DNA from: Pirellulaceae bacterium
GTDB taxonomy: Bacteria; Planctomycetota; Planctomycetia; Pirellulales; Pirellulaceae
Assembly (NCBI GenBank): GCA_026004795.1
Contig: BPJV01000013.1
Location: 1 to 64,000, forward strand
Length of the DNA stretch: 64,000 nt
Direction: 5' to 3'
Made by a program: the position numbers and the translations under genes. The first letter of the stretch is position 1. The number at the start of each line of letters is the position of its first letter. Below are positions 56,498-64,000 of this stretch, piece after piece. The notes under the pieces were generated by a model that saw only the letters and a program-made list of their open reading frames with translations, ran no database searches and was not told the origin of the DNA.

Positions 56498-57634
56498 TCA
56501 ATCGGAGAGGACCATGTTGTCCCGGTGGATGACCTCTTCGTATGGGCAGTGTCCGAGCACTTGAGCAATTTCTGGAGAACGGAGGCCGCGAATTTTCGCG
56601 AGCTCGTCGGAGCTGTAATTGGTCAAGCCACGAGCGCACTCGCAACCCGACGAGTCGCAAACCGCGACGACATCGCCTTTGTGGAAACTTCCGCGAACCT
56701 CACGGATGCCGATTGCCAGCAAGCTTGGCCCCGCTCGCCGCAATGCTGCCGCGGCGCCATCGTCGACGACGATCGTACCGGCCACTTGAGCCGTAAAACC
56801 GATCCACCGCTTGCGGGGCGGCAAACCTCGCGCCTGCGGCACGAAGAATGTCCCCAGCGGCTCGCCCGCCACGATTCGCAGCAGCACGTCGGGGGTCCGA
56901 CCGCCGGCAATGATGGCTGGAGAACCACTGCGCACCGCCAAGCGTGCCGCTCGTAACTTGCTAGCCATCCCTCCCTTGGATACGGACGAACGATGCGGTG
57001 TGGCCAACTCCATCGTCTTGCTATCAATCTGTTCAACCGTCTCGATCACTGTGGCCTGCGGATCGTCGGGGTGGCGATCGTACAGCCCGGCGACATCGCT
57101 GAGGATCACGAGCAGGGGCCGCTTGAGCAGTCCGGCAACCATCGCCGCCAACCGGTCATTGTCCCCAAAGGTGGCAATCAGCTCGTCGACAGCGACCGTA
57201 TCGTTTTCATTGATCACAGGTACGACGCCCATACTGAGCAACGTCAACAGAGTATTGCGGACATTCAAATAGCGTGGGCGGTCATCGAGATCGTCCGCCG
57301 TCAGCAGGACTTGGGCGGCATGACGGCCGTGCCGATGGAAGCACTGTTCGTAAGCCTGGATCAAATGGGCTTGGCCGACGGCCGCCACCGCTTGCAAATG
57401 CGACACGTCGGTAGGGCGTTGCACCAATCCCAGCTTCCCCATACCTGCCGCCACCGCCCCACTGCTGACGAGGATCACAGGCAGACCGCGGTCGTAGATC
57501 TGAGCGATCTGACGGGAGAGGTTGGCAACTTGTTGATGATCCAATCGCCCCTCGGCGTCGGACAGTACGCGCGAGCCGACTTTTACCACGAGGCTGGTCG
57601 CTTCGTTCAAATAGGGGTCTCTACGGGAGCTCAT
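56498..57634 (-). CDS. proB: Glutamate 5-kinase
   Basis: A 378-residue enzyme that phosphorylates glutamate in the first step of proline synthesis. The amino acid kinase domain has VVKVGSRVLSD, VILVSSGAVAAGMGKLG, VINENDTVAVDEL, FGDNDRLAAMVAGL and VSKGGMASKLRAA. The C-terminal PUA domain begins near residue 285 (AGTIVVDDGAAAALRR). Length and domain order are normal. proA is not adjacent. It is divergent from purF across a gap of about 300 bases. Confidence 0.96.
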   Translation of the reverse strand: MSSRRDPYLNEATSLVVKVGSRVLSDAEGRLDHQQVANLSRQIAQIYDRGLPVILVSSGAVAAGMGKLGLVQRPTDVSHLQAVAAVGQAHLIQAYEQCFHRHGRHAAQVLLTADDLDDRPRYLNVRNTLLTLLSMGVVPVINENDTVAVDELIATFGDNDRLAAMVAGLLKRPLLVILSDVAGLYDRHPDDPQATVIETVEQIDSKTMELATPHRSSVSKGGMASKLRAARLAVRSGSPAIIAGGRTPDVLLRIVAGEPLGTFFVPQARGLPPRKRWIGFTAQVAGTIVVDDGAAAALRRAGPSLLAIGIREVRGSFHKGDVVAVCDSSGCECARGLTNYSSDELAKIRGLRSPEIAQVLGHCPYEEVIHRDNMVLSD

Positions 57635-57937
57635 ACTCGGATTGATCTACGATTGTTTGAAAAATTGCTGCGGCTCAATGGCCGTATGGCGACGAAAATC
57701 ATACGCGGCGTTGTTGGTACGAACGAGGCCTCTTCCCCTCCCTCAGCCTATTTGTTGGCCAGTCGGCCGGGTTTCGGCAGGTTGGCAACCACCGGCCGCC
57801 TGCCAATTGGCCATCTTCGGGGGATCGGTTAAACTGAAGGCGGCGGGCACCTGCGGCCATCCTGTCCACCGCCATGGGCAACCGTCGACAGATTCCTTCG
57901 ATGAACTTTTGGAACGCACCGGACGCATTGAGCGGGC
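57635..57937. other. Divergent proB/purF intergenic region
   Basis: About 300 bases holding the two promoters. No repeat, RNA element or gene is recognised. Confidence 0.4.
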
Positions 57938-59536
57938 ATGAGCGAACTGTATCACGAATGCGGCGTGGCAGCCATCTATCACCTTCCTGTTGGAGACGGG
58001 GAGGATCCTAGTCCGCTGTGCCCCGAGCCGGGGCCGATGGAAGCCTCCCGCCTGCTACCAAGGATGTTACAGGACATCCAAAATCGAGGTCAGTTGGCCG
58101 CGGGGATGACCAGCTACAACCCGAATCGTTCGAATCTTCTGCAGACGATCAAGGACATCGGTACCGTGGCCGAGGTATTCCGTTTGTCGCATCGCGGCAA
58201 GAGCGAGTCCTTGATGCGGGAGTACGCCGGGCCGGCAGCCATCGGCCACGTCCGCTATGCCACCTGCGGCAAGGACGATCGCAACTACGCCCAACCGTTT
58301 GAGCGGCAGCACATCCACAAGCACAAGTGGTTTAGTTTCTGCTTCAACGGGCAGCTGGCCAATTATGCGCAGTTGCGGGCCAATCTATTGCATGAAGGCG
58401 AGCACCACTTGGCTCGCGATACCGATACAGAAATCATCATGCACGAACTCGGTCGTGAACTCTCCGTCGGCGCGGCCAGTCGGCCCTTGGAGGAGGTGTT
58501 TGCCGCCGTGGCGCAGCTCTTTGATGGAGCTTATAGCCTCGCCTTTTTGAACGCGCGCGGCGAAATGCTGCTGGCTCGCGATCCGCTGGGCATCAAGCCG
58601 CTGTGCTATGCGATCGAGGGCCCTCTGTTTGCCGCCGCCAGCGAAAGTGTCGCCCTGCTGAACCTCGGCTTCCGTCCGGAGAATATTCAATCGCTACCGC
58701 CGGGGCACTTGATTGTCATCCGCCCCGATGGCATCAACTTGCAGCAATTCGCCTCCAGTGACCGTACCGCTCACTGTTTCTTCGAATGGGTGTACTTCGC
58801 CAACGTTGCCAGCACGCTCGACGACCGCAGCGTCTACCTGTCCCGCACACGATTGGGGGAAGAATTGGCGCAGGCGGAGTTGGACGAAGGCTTGGTTCCC
58901 TTGGATGAGGATACGATCGTCGTACCTGTTCCGGATACGAGCAAGGCCGCCGCGGATGCCATGGCCTTTCGCTTAGGCATCCCCAGTCGCGAGGGGCTGA
59001 TTCGCAACCGCTACAGTGGCCGAACCTTCATCGAAGGAGGGCGGGCGCGGATCTCGAAGGCAGCCAGCAAATACACGCCACTGCGCGAGGTACTGGAGGG
59101 GAAACGCGTCTTCTTGGTCGAGGATTCCATCGTCCGCTCGACGACGATGAAAGTTTTGCTGGACCGCATTCGCGACTTGGGAGGAGCACGCGAGATTCAT
59201 GTGCGCGTCGCTTGCCCACCGATCATCGCTCCCTGCTTTTACGGCATCGACATGTCGACCATCAACGAATTGTTCGCCCCGAAATTCTTGGTCGACGGAA
59301 AGCTGACCAAAGAAGCACAAGATCGGATGGCGGCCGCGTTAGGATGCGATTCGTTGCGGTACCTGCCGGTGGAGAGCATTTCCCGAGCGATCGGTCTGCC
59401 GGCCTCGGCACTGTGCCAAGCATGCATTACCGCGGAGTACCCGACGCCGCATGGTCAGCGCTTGTACTCCATCGCCTTAGAGCACCAGCATGGCGACGTC
59501 CCCGAGGATGCGAGAACGTATGAACGGGTAAGCTGA
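57938..59536 (+). CDS. purF: Amidophosphoribosyltransferase
   Basis: A 532-residue enzyme for the first committed step of purine synthesis, making phosphoribosylamine from PRPP and glutamine. The class II glutaminase nucleophile is the cysteine of [11 protein letters not shown] at residue 8, so a seven-residue propeptide must be removed. GHVRYATCG and [12 protein letters not shown] are typical. The PRPP-binding site is [15 protein letters not shown]. The segment [16 protein letters not shown] is a divergent form of the usual FARPDS region. The C-terminus holds cysteines ([12 protein letters not shown]) that may bind a cluster in some PurF forms. The ATG at 57938 is the best start. Confidence 0.93.
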   Translation: MSELYHECGVAAIYHLPVGDGEDPSPLCPEPGPMEASRLLPRMLQDIQNRGQLAAGMTSYNPNRSNLLQTIKDIGTVAEVFRLSHRGKSESLMREYAGPAAIGHVRYATCGKDDRNYAQPFERQHIHKHKWFSFCFNGQLANYAQLRANLLHEGEHHLARDTDTEIIMHELGRELSVGAASRPLEEVFAAVAQLFDGAYSLAFLNARGEMLLARDPLGIKPLCYAIEGPLFAAASESVALLNLGFRPENIQSLPPGHLIVIRPDGINLQQFASSDRTAHCFFEWVYFANVASTLDDRSVYLSRTRLGEELAQAELDEGLVPLDEDTIVVPVPDTSKAAADAMAFRLGIPSREGLIRNRYSGRTFIEGGRARISKAASKYTPLREVLEGKRVFLVEDSIVRSTTMKVLLDRIRDLGGAREIHVRVACPPIIAPCFYGIDMSTINELFAPKFLVDGKLTKEAQDRMAAALGCDSLRYLPVESISRAIGLPASALCQACITAEYPTPHGQRLYSIALEHQHGDVPEDARTYERVS

Positions 59537-59844
59537 GCGATCTGGTCGATCCCTGCGGGAGAGCCTTTACCCTGGTTCCTGTTGCCCATTGTCCGAACGA
59601 CGCGTCGTCGCATGGGCCGGCACTTCCAAGGAACGCACCTCGGTTGGCTCATCCTCCACCGGACTCACCCCGCGTGGCCCCCTCAGGCTATCGGTTCGCC
59701 CTCTCTCCGTACTGTTGGGCACGCTGCCCCTGTGGCGGCGGACGGACGATTTTTCCGTCGCCGGGGAGGGCTGATCAGGCGTGGTTTTTTGGGCCTGGCT
59801 ATCGGTCTCCTGGAATTCGGGCCAGAGAGTTTCCGTTGTTTCCG
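59537..59844. other. Intergenic gap after purF
   Basis: About 310 bases between purF and the convergent RF-like gene. A minus-strand frame crossing it is Ser/Thr/Pro/Arg-rich and has no start or family, so I treat it as non-coding. Confidence 0.4.
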
Positions 59845-60378
59845 TTATCGCAAAGGGGGCAAACCCAACTGCGCGCGCCGCCGGTTGACCAAGACCAGTG
59901 CCTGAGGATGCGTGCGAAGCAGTCGCACGAGCTGCGAGGTGGACACCCCCAGGCGCTCGGCGGCCGCCGAGATCTGCCATTGGCTACCCTCCAGCCAGTC
60001 GAGGGCTTCGGCCAGCACGGCCGGATAATCGGGATTGGTGGTGGCGATGCGACAACGCCCTGACGGAAATGCCTGCTGCCAAGTGACCGATGGCGGACCG
60101 GCCCCTAGACTCGCGCCAGGCGTGACCGGTACGCGGTGTTCCAAGGCCAAGCGGAGGCGAAGCCGTTTCAGGGCCTGACGTCGATTCTCCGCCTGGCTCC
60201 GTCGCTCACCCGCTTCCGCCGTGATGCCCGTGGGAAGGTGTCGTAAGCGGACCGCCGTTTCGACCTTATTACGATGCTGACCGCCGGGGCCACGGCGCCG
60301 GGAAAACTCGACGTCGCATTGCTCCCACAACTCCTCGTCGGGCAAGGCGGCCGGGTGTCGCACTCTCCCATGTTCCAT
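59845..60378 (-). CDS. Peptide chain release factor-like protein (GGQ domain)
   Basis: A 177-residue protein. Residues 15-90 match the RF-1/ArfB catalytic domain, with the peptidyl-hydrolysis motif in RRRGPGGQHRNKVETAVRL and HLPTGI, and the tail motif SQAENRRQALKRLRLRL. Codon-recognition domains of RF1/RF2 are absent, so it is likely a rescue or codon-independent hydrolase. The last 80 residues differ from ArfB: they include QISAAAERLGVSTSQLVRLLR, a helix-turn-helix-like segment. GAGGTAG about ten bases upstream supports the start. It lies just downstream of tRNA-Leu and its terminator on the same strand. Confidence 0.85.
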   Translation of the reverse strand: MEHGRVRHPAALPDEELWEQCDVEFSRRRGPGGQHRNKVETAVRLRHLPTGITAEAGERRSQAENRRQALKRLRLRLALEHRVPVTPGASLGAGPPSVTWQQAFPSGRCRIATTNPDYPAVLAEALDWLEGSQWQISAAAERLGVSTSQLVRLLRTHPQALVLVNRRRAQLGLPPLR

Positions 60379-60413
60379 GTGACGTTCGCTACCTCAAAGT
60401 ACCCGTAGCGCAA

Positions 60414-60442
60414 CAAAAAACGGACGCCGAAGCATCCGTTTC
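60414..60442 (-). terminator. Rho-independent terminator with UUCG loop
   Basis: On the minus strand ACGGATGC-TTCG-GCGTCCGT (60439-60420) forms an 8-base stem, including one T-G pair, capped by a stable UUCG tetraloop and followed by a run of T. It starts seven bases after the tRNA-Leu end and is a textbook intrinsic terminator for it. Confidence 0.9.
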
Positions 60443-60448
60443 TCAAGG

Positions 60449-60532
60449 TGCCCAGGACTGGATTTGAACCAGCAAGGGGTTTCCCCCACAACGACCTCAA
60501 CGTTGCGCGTCTGCCAATTCCGCCACCTGGGC
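60449..60532 (-). tRNA. tRNA-Leu (anticodon GAG)
   Basis: An 84-base class II tRNA on the minus strand. The acceptor GCCCAGG pairs perfectly with CCTGGGC, the anticodon stem is CAACG/CGTTG with loop TTGAGGT (anticodon GAG), and the long variable arm is GTGGGGGAAACCCCTT. The T arm has GGTTCAAATCC. The discriminator is A, and CCA is not encoded (CCT follows). It reads CUU and CUC codons. Confidence 0.97.
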
Positions 60533-60683
60533 GCTTTTCATCTCTCTCTCTCTCTTGCCGTCGGCTGTTGACGCCGGATCGCCAGTCGACAGGTACCCGC
60601 GGCGTCCACCTGCCGCCGACTAGCTGATTCCAAGTCTAGGCATTGCTCGCCATTCGTCAAGTGACCGCCGGGGCGCTCCTGGA

Positions 60684-63600
60684 TCAAGGGAGGGGACTGG
60701 ATGCGCAACGTTGCAGCCAACGGCTGATGGCCGGAATCGCAGCGATTTCATAGGGACGAAAACGTTGTTGGTGGCCGGTCGCCTCGTCGTAGAGCAACAT
60801 CTCGTGGGCCCCAAGCCGAGCCGCCGTCAGGGAATCAACCAGACTGTTGGCGTCCGCAGCACCCATTTGCATCAGTAGGCGAACCTCGAATTCCTTCAGC
60901 AGCGATCGCCCCAACCATCGTTGAACCGACGAATTTGCGTCCGCCCATGCGATCGTGAAGATGCCGTGGGAGGGACCCTCGACAAGAATCTGCTCAAACT
61001 GCTTGCTCAATGATGGCGTCTCCGTGTCGAGGTTCCCGAAGTCGAATTCATCGCTGCGTCGCAGCTCGCGGATGCGACCGAGATTGAGGATGATCAGCAG
61101 ATGAACGGGCAGAGTGGATGCCGCGGTTTGCTCCGCCTGTCTCTCCTCCAGTCGTTGATACGTCCGGACGATCGCTTCGGCGGCGTTGCGTGGATCGCTA
61201 ATGGCAACTGTCGGCCTCCCCTCCCGCCACAGATCGGGCAACGACGACACGTGCTGGTCGGTCGGGCGTGCGGCCTGGATCACTTCACCACTGAAGGGAA
61301 TATTGCCCATCGAGCACCTTCGCGCCACCGACGCCATAATGGCGTGCAACGTGGCTGCCGCCGGTCCCTCCTGATTCCCTACCAACAAAACGTTGCGCCC
61401 CGGTTGATAGGTCAATGGGAATACTACGGCGGGCCGGAGCGCCACGCTCTCTCCGGCAAGGCACCATACGGCGTGGGGATTGAGTTGAGAGCTGGCGTGA
61501 TCGATCGCCTGGTCGGCAGCGTCCTCATTCCATCTGGCCGGCTTGCTGCCATCAAAAACGATCGCGGTGCCCAGTACGTTCGTTGTCGCGTCGGTATTGT
61601 GATAGCCATGTCCGACCCGTTCCAACACCTCGCGTTGCGCGGAATGGGCAAGCCAACCGACCTGCAACGGTTGATTCCCCTCGATGCGACCACCGGCGTC
61701 GTTGTAAATCGCCTGTCCAGGATGTTTCAAACGACTGGCCGCGGGATTGTCTTCGTCAAAAATGATGTGAGTATCCGACGGGTCGCACTGCAGCGCAATG
61801 CGCACGCCGATTTGGCCTAATGTTGTTCGCGGCAACGAGTAGGATCCACCCAGTGTTTGACTGGCCAGAACCGCATGGATGCCAAAGGAGCGCCCCTGGC
61901 GGACAATACGATCCAGCGCCAACTCGGCCTCCGCGGTAATCTTGTCATCCTCGCAGAACAACTCCTGAAACTCATCGATGATCACCAATACCCGAGGCAG
62001 AACGCGGTGGGGAAAACGCTGGTTCCAAGCCGTGATATCTTGCACTCCCTCACGGCGAAACAGTTCGCCGCGGCGCTGCAAGCACTCGTTCACGTAGGTC
62101 AATGCGCTCAGCCCGAACTCGCGGTGGCTTTCGATACCGATGATGTCGGCATGCGGTAATTCGGCGTCGGCGTAGACTTGAAATTCGACTCCTTTTTTGA
62201 AATCGAGCAGTACCAACCGCAAACGATCGGGACTGTACCTGGCCACCGCGCTGGTGATCAGAGCATGCAAGAGTGACGATTTTCCGGATCCCGTCTTGCC
62301 AGCGATGATCGCATGCTGAGCGGTTCCCGTGCCTAAGCGCAGCGAGTGCACGCGCCCCACGCCACTTTGACCAATGGGTATTTCCAAGGCGAAGGAGCTA
62401 TCCTGCTGCTGCCAGGCCCGGTGGTCCGGCAAGACTTGTTGTAGTGGCACCTCGATGCGCGCCGCCTGTTGGGCGCGTCGGCCAACCTCCATCACCAGTT
62501 TTTCAGCGACCGCATCGTCGACTGAACCGGATTCCCCGACGGGAACCCTGGTGTGATCGTTCACCGCCAATTGCCAGTGCCCGGCAGCCGACGCTACATG
62601 GAGATGCATCCAGTCTCTCCACGCTTGTTGAATCGCCTCGCCAATGTCGTCGTCGCCGGTGGGATGTTCAAGGCACAGAATTGGGAAAATGCCACATTTT
62701 GGACCCGACTCCATGAGACTGAGCAAATGCCGTTGCGCCGATTCGTCCAAGGCGGCCGGGAATCCGCGCCAAATGAGGATGCGAAAGGGTTCGGCCAGCG
62801 CCTGGGCGTCGCGATTGTATTCCACGATGTGGCGGTATTTGTTGCGCAATGCTTGCTGAATGATGTCTTCAGCCGCCTGTGCCAGTCGTTCAAGTTGCCT
62901 CGCTACGTGTCGTGGCTGGGTCCACACCCGATGCGTCACCAACTCCGGATCGTAGTCGGCCAGGTGCATCAACCAACCAAAGTCTCGCCCCAGCCCCTGA
63001 GGATCGACAACGCATATCTGCACGCGTCCCGCAGGGGATGAGGTCAACACTCGCAACAGCAAGGTCTTGAGCAGGTTTCCCACTGCAGTGGGAGCCTCAG
63101 TGGCATGGAGAACCAGGCCCCCGTCGTCGAGCGGAGAATAGAGCACAGGAACGGGGGCCACTGAGGATTGCGTGGCGGCGAGTTCCGCAGAAAGGCTGGA
63201 GGCCGAAACGCCCGCCCCCAGGGATCGCTCCAGCGTGCCGATGGGCACCACGGGAGCCTCGACCGGGGGCGGCCAGCTATCCGGGGCGGCAACCAGCTTC
63301 TTCCAATCTGGGAAACACTTTTGGCACCATTGCTGATGGGATTGCAGAAACCTTTCTCCGGTGGCGAGGCCGCGCTGCGTACGGATACGGATCTGCGCAT
63401 CGGTCGCCTGCAGCTGCTGGTCGAGCTGCTTCGTCGCCAACTCGGTTTGCTCGATGGCTTCCTGTTCGTCGGCGCGGTACCGCAACTCCAGCTCACTCAA
63501 TTGTGCCTCCTCGGCAGCCTCCAATTCGGCCAGCCGGCGATCCAACTCCTGCGCTGCCAGTCGTTTTTGTTGCGCCGCGTACTGTTGCAAACGATCTCTG

Positions 63601-64000
63601 GTGGCGGTCAACTGCGAGCGCAACTCGGATACCCGTTGTTCGCACCATTGATTGGCTCGCTCGCCGCGACGTCGCCTGGTTTCCTCGAGCCGCTCGATCG
63701 CGTCTTGGTAGTGCTGTTGCCCCGCTGCCTCCACGGCGCGACACAGCCCCTCGATCCGTTGCATCGCGCCGAGCAGTTCCGGTGCCCGGCGGCGCAGCAC
63801 AGTACGCAACCAGGGCCGGATGCCGACGACGATGACAAGCAAGAAAAGAATCGTCGCTCCGCCGGCAACAGCTACCGCCGGCAGCAGTTTCAACCAGCCG
63901 CTCCCATACACGACGCAGAAAGAAACAATCAGCAAGGCGCCGCATAGTGCCCACAACCAGGCAGTGCCGAATAACCGCAACAGAGGATGCCGGGAAACCT
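60684..64000 (-). CDS. FtsK/SpoIIIE-type ATPase, EccC/EssC-like (5' end cut off by window)
   Basis: At least 1100 residues; the frame is open to the window edge, so the start may lie outside or be the TTG at 63980. The visible N-terminus has two transmembrane segments (LWALCGALLIVSFCVVYG, AGGATILFLLVIVVG). A long coiled coil (roughly residues 60-200), a region without a P-loop (about 280-500) and an FtsK domain with Walker A AGKTGSGKSSLLHALI near 560 and Walker B VLVIIDEFQELF near 665 follow. A C-terminal second ATPase-like part has a degenerate P-loop (VLLVGNQEGPAA). One active and two degenerate ATPase units behind two membrane helices recall type VII secretion ATPases. The partner is unknown. 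Confidence 0.85.
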   Translation of the reverse strand, partial: VSRHPLLRLFGTAWLWALCGALLIVSFCVVYGSGWLKLLPAVAVAGGATILFLLVIVVGIRPWLRTVLRRRAPELLGAMQRIEGLCRAVEAAGQQHYQDAIERLEETRRRRGERANQWCEQRVSELRSQLTATRDRLQQYAAQQKRLAAQELDRRLAELEAAEEAQLSELELRYRADEQEAIEQTELATKQLDQQLQATDAQIRIRTQRGLATGERFLQSHQQWCQKCFPDWKKLVAAPDSWPPPVEAPVVPIGTLERSLGAGVSASSLSAELAATQSSVAPVPVLYSPLDDGGLVLHATEAPTAVGNLLKTLLLRVLTSSPAGRVQICVVDPQGLGRDFGWLMHLADYDPELVTHRVWTQPRHVARQLERLAQAAEDIIQQALRNKYRHIVEYNRDAQALAEPFRILIWRGFPAALDESAQRHLLSLMESGPKCGIFPILCLEHPTGDDDIGEAIQQAWRDWMHLHVASAAGHWQLAVNDHTRVPVGESGSVDDAVAEKLVMEVGRRAQQAARIEVPLQQVLPDHRAWQQQDSSFALEIPIGQSGVGRVHSLRLGTGTAQHAIIAGKTGSGKSSLLHALITSAVARYSPDRLRLVLLDFKKGVEFQVYADAELPHADIIGIESHREFGLSALTYVNECLQRRGELFRREGVQDITAWNQRFPHRVLPRVLVIIDEFQELFCEDDKITAEAELALDRIVRQGRSFGIHAVLASQTLGGSYSLPRTTLGQIGVRIALQCDPSDTHIIFDEDNPAASRLKHPGQAIYNDAGGRIEGNQPLQVGWLAHSAQREVLERVGHGYHNTDATTNVLGTAIVFDGSKPARWNEDAADQAIDHASSQLNPHAVWCLAGESVALRPAVVFPLTYQPGRNVLLVGNQEGPAAATLHAIMASVARRCSMGNIPFSGEVIQAARPTDQHVSSLPDLWREGRPTVAISDPRNAAEAIVRTYQRLEERQAEQTAASTLPVHLLIILNLGRIRELRRSDEFDFGNLDTETPSLSKQFEQILVEGPSHGIFTIAWADANSSVQRWLGRSLLKEFEVRLLMQMGAADANSLVDSLTAARLGAHEMLLYDEATGHQQRFRPYEIAAIPAISRWLQRCASSPLP

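Noticed and set aside
59567..59980. Low-complexity minus-strand frame, considered as a frameshifted tail of the RF-like protein
   Set aside because: The RF-like protein ends cleanly with a normal stop after a plausible C-terminus, and the tail lacks any family signature.

Overview
The window reads as a contiguous piece of a planctomycete chromosome (Planctomycetota, probably a Pirellulales or Thermogutta-like lineage). The main reasons are two DUF1559 proteins (one with the classic GFTLVELLVVIAIIG prepilin leader), a TIGR03009-type secreted protein, a small DUF1559-partner lipoprotein, a double-length tandem UvrA, many secreted proteins of unknown role and long non-coding gaps. Base composition is GC-rich with local AT-rich promoter-like islands. 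I see no transposase, integrase, phage gene or CRISPR array. The content is mostly core and lineage-specific chromosomal genes.

Layout. 1-5.3 kb: a short tandem repeat, a secreted protein plus a HEGTH metallopeptidase, a fatty acid desaturase and a tRNA-dihydrouridine synthase. 6-9.6 kb: a TIGR03009 protein, then a coupled pair on the minus strand (PQQ-type beta-propeller membrane protein and BshB1/LmbE-like deacetylase). 9.8-14.9 kb: a MoxR ATPase, DUF58 and TgpA-like transglutaminase cluster. 14.9-22.7 kb: a stand-alone receiver, a GYF_2 protein, a purple-acid-phosphatase-like phosphoesterase with an HTTM (vitamin K carboxylase-like) membrane protein, a DUF1559 pseudopilin with its lipoprotein and a small conserved protein. 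23.4-27.4 kb: a MacAB-like exporter whose adaptor carries two C-terminal EF-hands. 27.8-34.2 kb: PEP carboxylase, then an ECF sigma, anti-sigma, PDZ and DUF1559 cassette. 35-39.7 kb: aldose 1-epimerase converging on an RbsBAC-type sugar importer. 40.5-45.1 kb: gyrB, a hairpin-repeat region, ferrochelatase and a CAU tRNA. 45.6-53.1 kb: a 2326-residue tandem UvrA with a novel C-terminal extension, divergent from a LigD-phosphoesterase-like protein. 53.6-60.5 kb: a small secreted protein, a PaaK-like CoA ligase, a Tat-exported intradiol dioxygenase, proB, purF, an RF-like GGQ protein and tRNA-Leu(GAG) with a UUCG terminator. 60.7 kb to the edge: a large FtsK/EccC-like ATPase that runs off the window.

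Working units that can be inferred: (i) MoxR, DUF58 and transglutaminase as a chaperone/maturation module; (ii) adaptor, ATPase and permease as a tripartite exporter; (iii) a sigma/anti-sigma switch co-transcribed with a PDZ protein; (iv) a sugar importer next to a mutarotase; (v) a repair pair of tandem UvrA and a 3'-phosphoesterase-like protein. The least described objects are the duplicated C-terminal extension of UvrA, the EF-hand-bearing MacA-like adaptor, the release-factor-like protein with an HTH-like tail and the FtsK/EccC-like protein. All assignments come from reading motifs by eye; no database search was run.
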